Part shown: positions 33,946 to 34,319 of the stretch, one piece after another
Numbering within the stretch: the first letter of the stretch is position 1
How the letters are laid out: each line of letters opens with the position of its first letter
From: Candidatus Igneacidithiobacillus taupoensis
GTDB taxonomy: Bacteria; Pseudomonadota; Gammaproteobacteria; Acidithiobacillales; Acidithiobacillaceae
Direction of reading: 5' to 3'
Length of the DNA: 34,319 nt
Assembly (NCBI GenBank): GCA_021375695.1
Contig: JAEPKX010000017.1
Location: 1 to 34,319 of the forward strand
Made by a program: the position numbers and the translations under genes
The notes under the pieces: model-generated
What the model was told of the DNA's origin: nothing
What the model saw: only the letters and a program-made list of their open reading frames with translations
Database searches by the model: none

Positions 33946-34319
33946 ATGGAAGATGCAGATTTGTCAGTATCCACTCATCGGAATAACCTGCTACGGGCCC
34001 TGCTGCTGCAAGTGTTTTATAGCATCCGCTCCGAGCGGCAGCTGATGGAACAACTGGACTACAACCTGTTGTTCCGCTGGTTCGTGGGCCTGGGGATGGA
34101 TGCCCCCGTCTGGGTGCCCACGGTCTTCACCAAGAACCGGGACCGGTTGCTGGATCATGGCATCATCCACCAGTTCTTCCACTCGGTGGTCCAGCAGGCG
34201 CGGGAACAAGGGCTGCTGTCCGAAGAGCACTTCTCGGTGGATGGGACACTCCTGGAAGCCTGGGCCTCGCAAAAGTCCTTCCAGCCCAAAGATCCTGAGG
34301 ACCGCAATGGTGACGGCTC
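33946..34319 (+). mobile_element. IS5-family transposase, 5'-truncated and cut by the window end
   Basis: From 33988 the frame encodes LLRALLLQVFYSIRSERQL, then LDYNLLFRWFVGLGMDAPVW, TVFTKNRDRLL and HFSVDGTLLEAWASQKSF, typical of IS5-group transposases. The Asp in SVDGTLLEAWAS is the first residue of the DDE triad. Full members have about 55-60 residues before LLRALLLQ; here only about 14 unrelated residues can precede it (ATG 33946, with an in-frame stop at 33922), so the 5' end and left terminal repeat are gone. The gene is still open at the window edge, so the rest cannot be judged. It abuts the tRNA remnant. Confidence 0.85.

Noticed and set aside
33895-33990. Complete tRNA gene after patB
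   Set aside because: The 5' half (acceptor strand, D-arm and 5' anticodon stem) cannot be found, and the U33 position is G.

Overview
The window is a dense, GC-rich (roughly 58 percent by eye) bacterial chromosome segment with almost no non-coding DNA. The gene set points to an autotrophic, Gram-negative acidophile of the Acidithiobacillus type: lipid A/KDO genes, Lol and ExbBD envelope systems, a proteobacterial phosphoribulokinase, and a methyl-cycle locus with an SAH riboswitch. The genus is an inference from gene content and order; there is no rRNA in the window to settle it.

Layout. (1) 1-4174: a broken recJ (catalytic N-terminal part missing), then prfB with an intact programmed frameshift, then lysS. 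(2) 4171-14668: an envelope/competence block on the plus strand in the order lolC/E, lolD, (DUF2062, minus), comEC, exbB, exbD, a DUF374 acyltransferase, a WaaA-like protein, lpxK, a Trm112-like zinc protein, kdsB, ppa and a small orphan gene. Most of these genes overlap or abut. From memory the order matches the lolCD-comEC-exbBD-lpxK-kdsB synteny of other gammaproteobacteria, with the acyltransferase and WaaA-like genes sitting where msbA often is. (3) 14673-25747, minus strand: glgP, gpmI, envC, ctpA, a DJ-1 family gene and ppiC, closed by a hairpin terminator, followed by clpS-clpA with its own promoter. (4) 25885-32504: rhodanese, a PfkB kinase (candidate adenosine kinase), an outer-membrane beta-barrel protein, metK, an SAH riboswitch, ahcY, metF and phosphoribulokinase. 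(5) 32505-34319: a PatB/MalY C-S lyase with an apparently leaderless start, a 40-nt 3' half of a tRNA gene ending in CCA, and a truncated IS5-family transposase that runs off the window.

How the parts work together. metK makes S-adenosylmethionine, ahcY removes S-adenosylhomocysteine, the PfkB enzyme would remove the adenosine produced, metF supplies methyl-tetrahydrofolate and PatB can supply homocysteine, so 26-34 kb is largely an activated-methyl-cycle locus. Phosphoribulokinase, the committed Calvin-cycle kinase, follows directly and has a TNA-N7-TNA element (CbbR type) over its promoter. The envC-ctpA-ppiC group acts in the periplasm on cell-wall hydrolysis and protein quality control, and ClpS-ClpA does cytoplasmic protein turnover.

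No CRISPR array, phage gene cluster or defence operon was seen. The most unusual items are the tRNA half next to a truncated IS5 (likely a scar of site-specific integration), the recJ breakpoint at the left edge, the SAH riboswitch and phosphoribulokinase linkage, the ComEC lacking metallo-beta-lactamase metal ligands, and the divergent WaaA-like protein.
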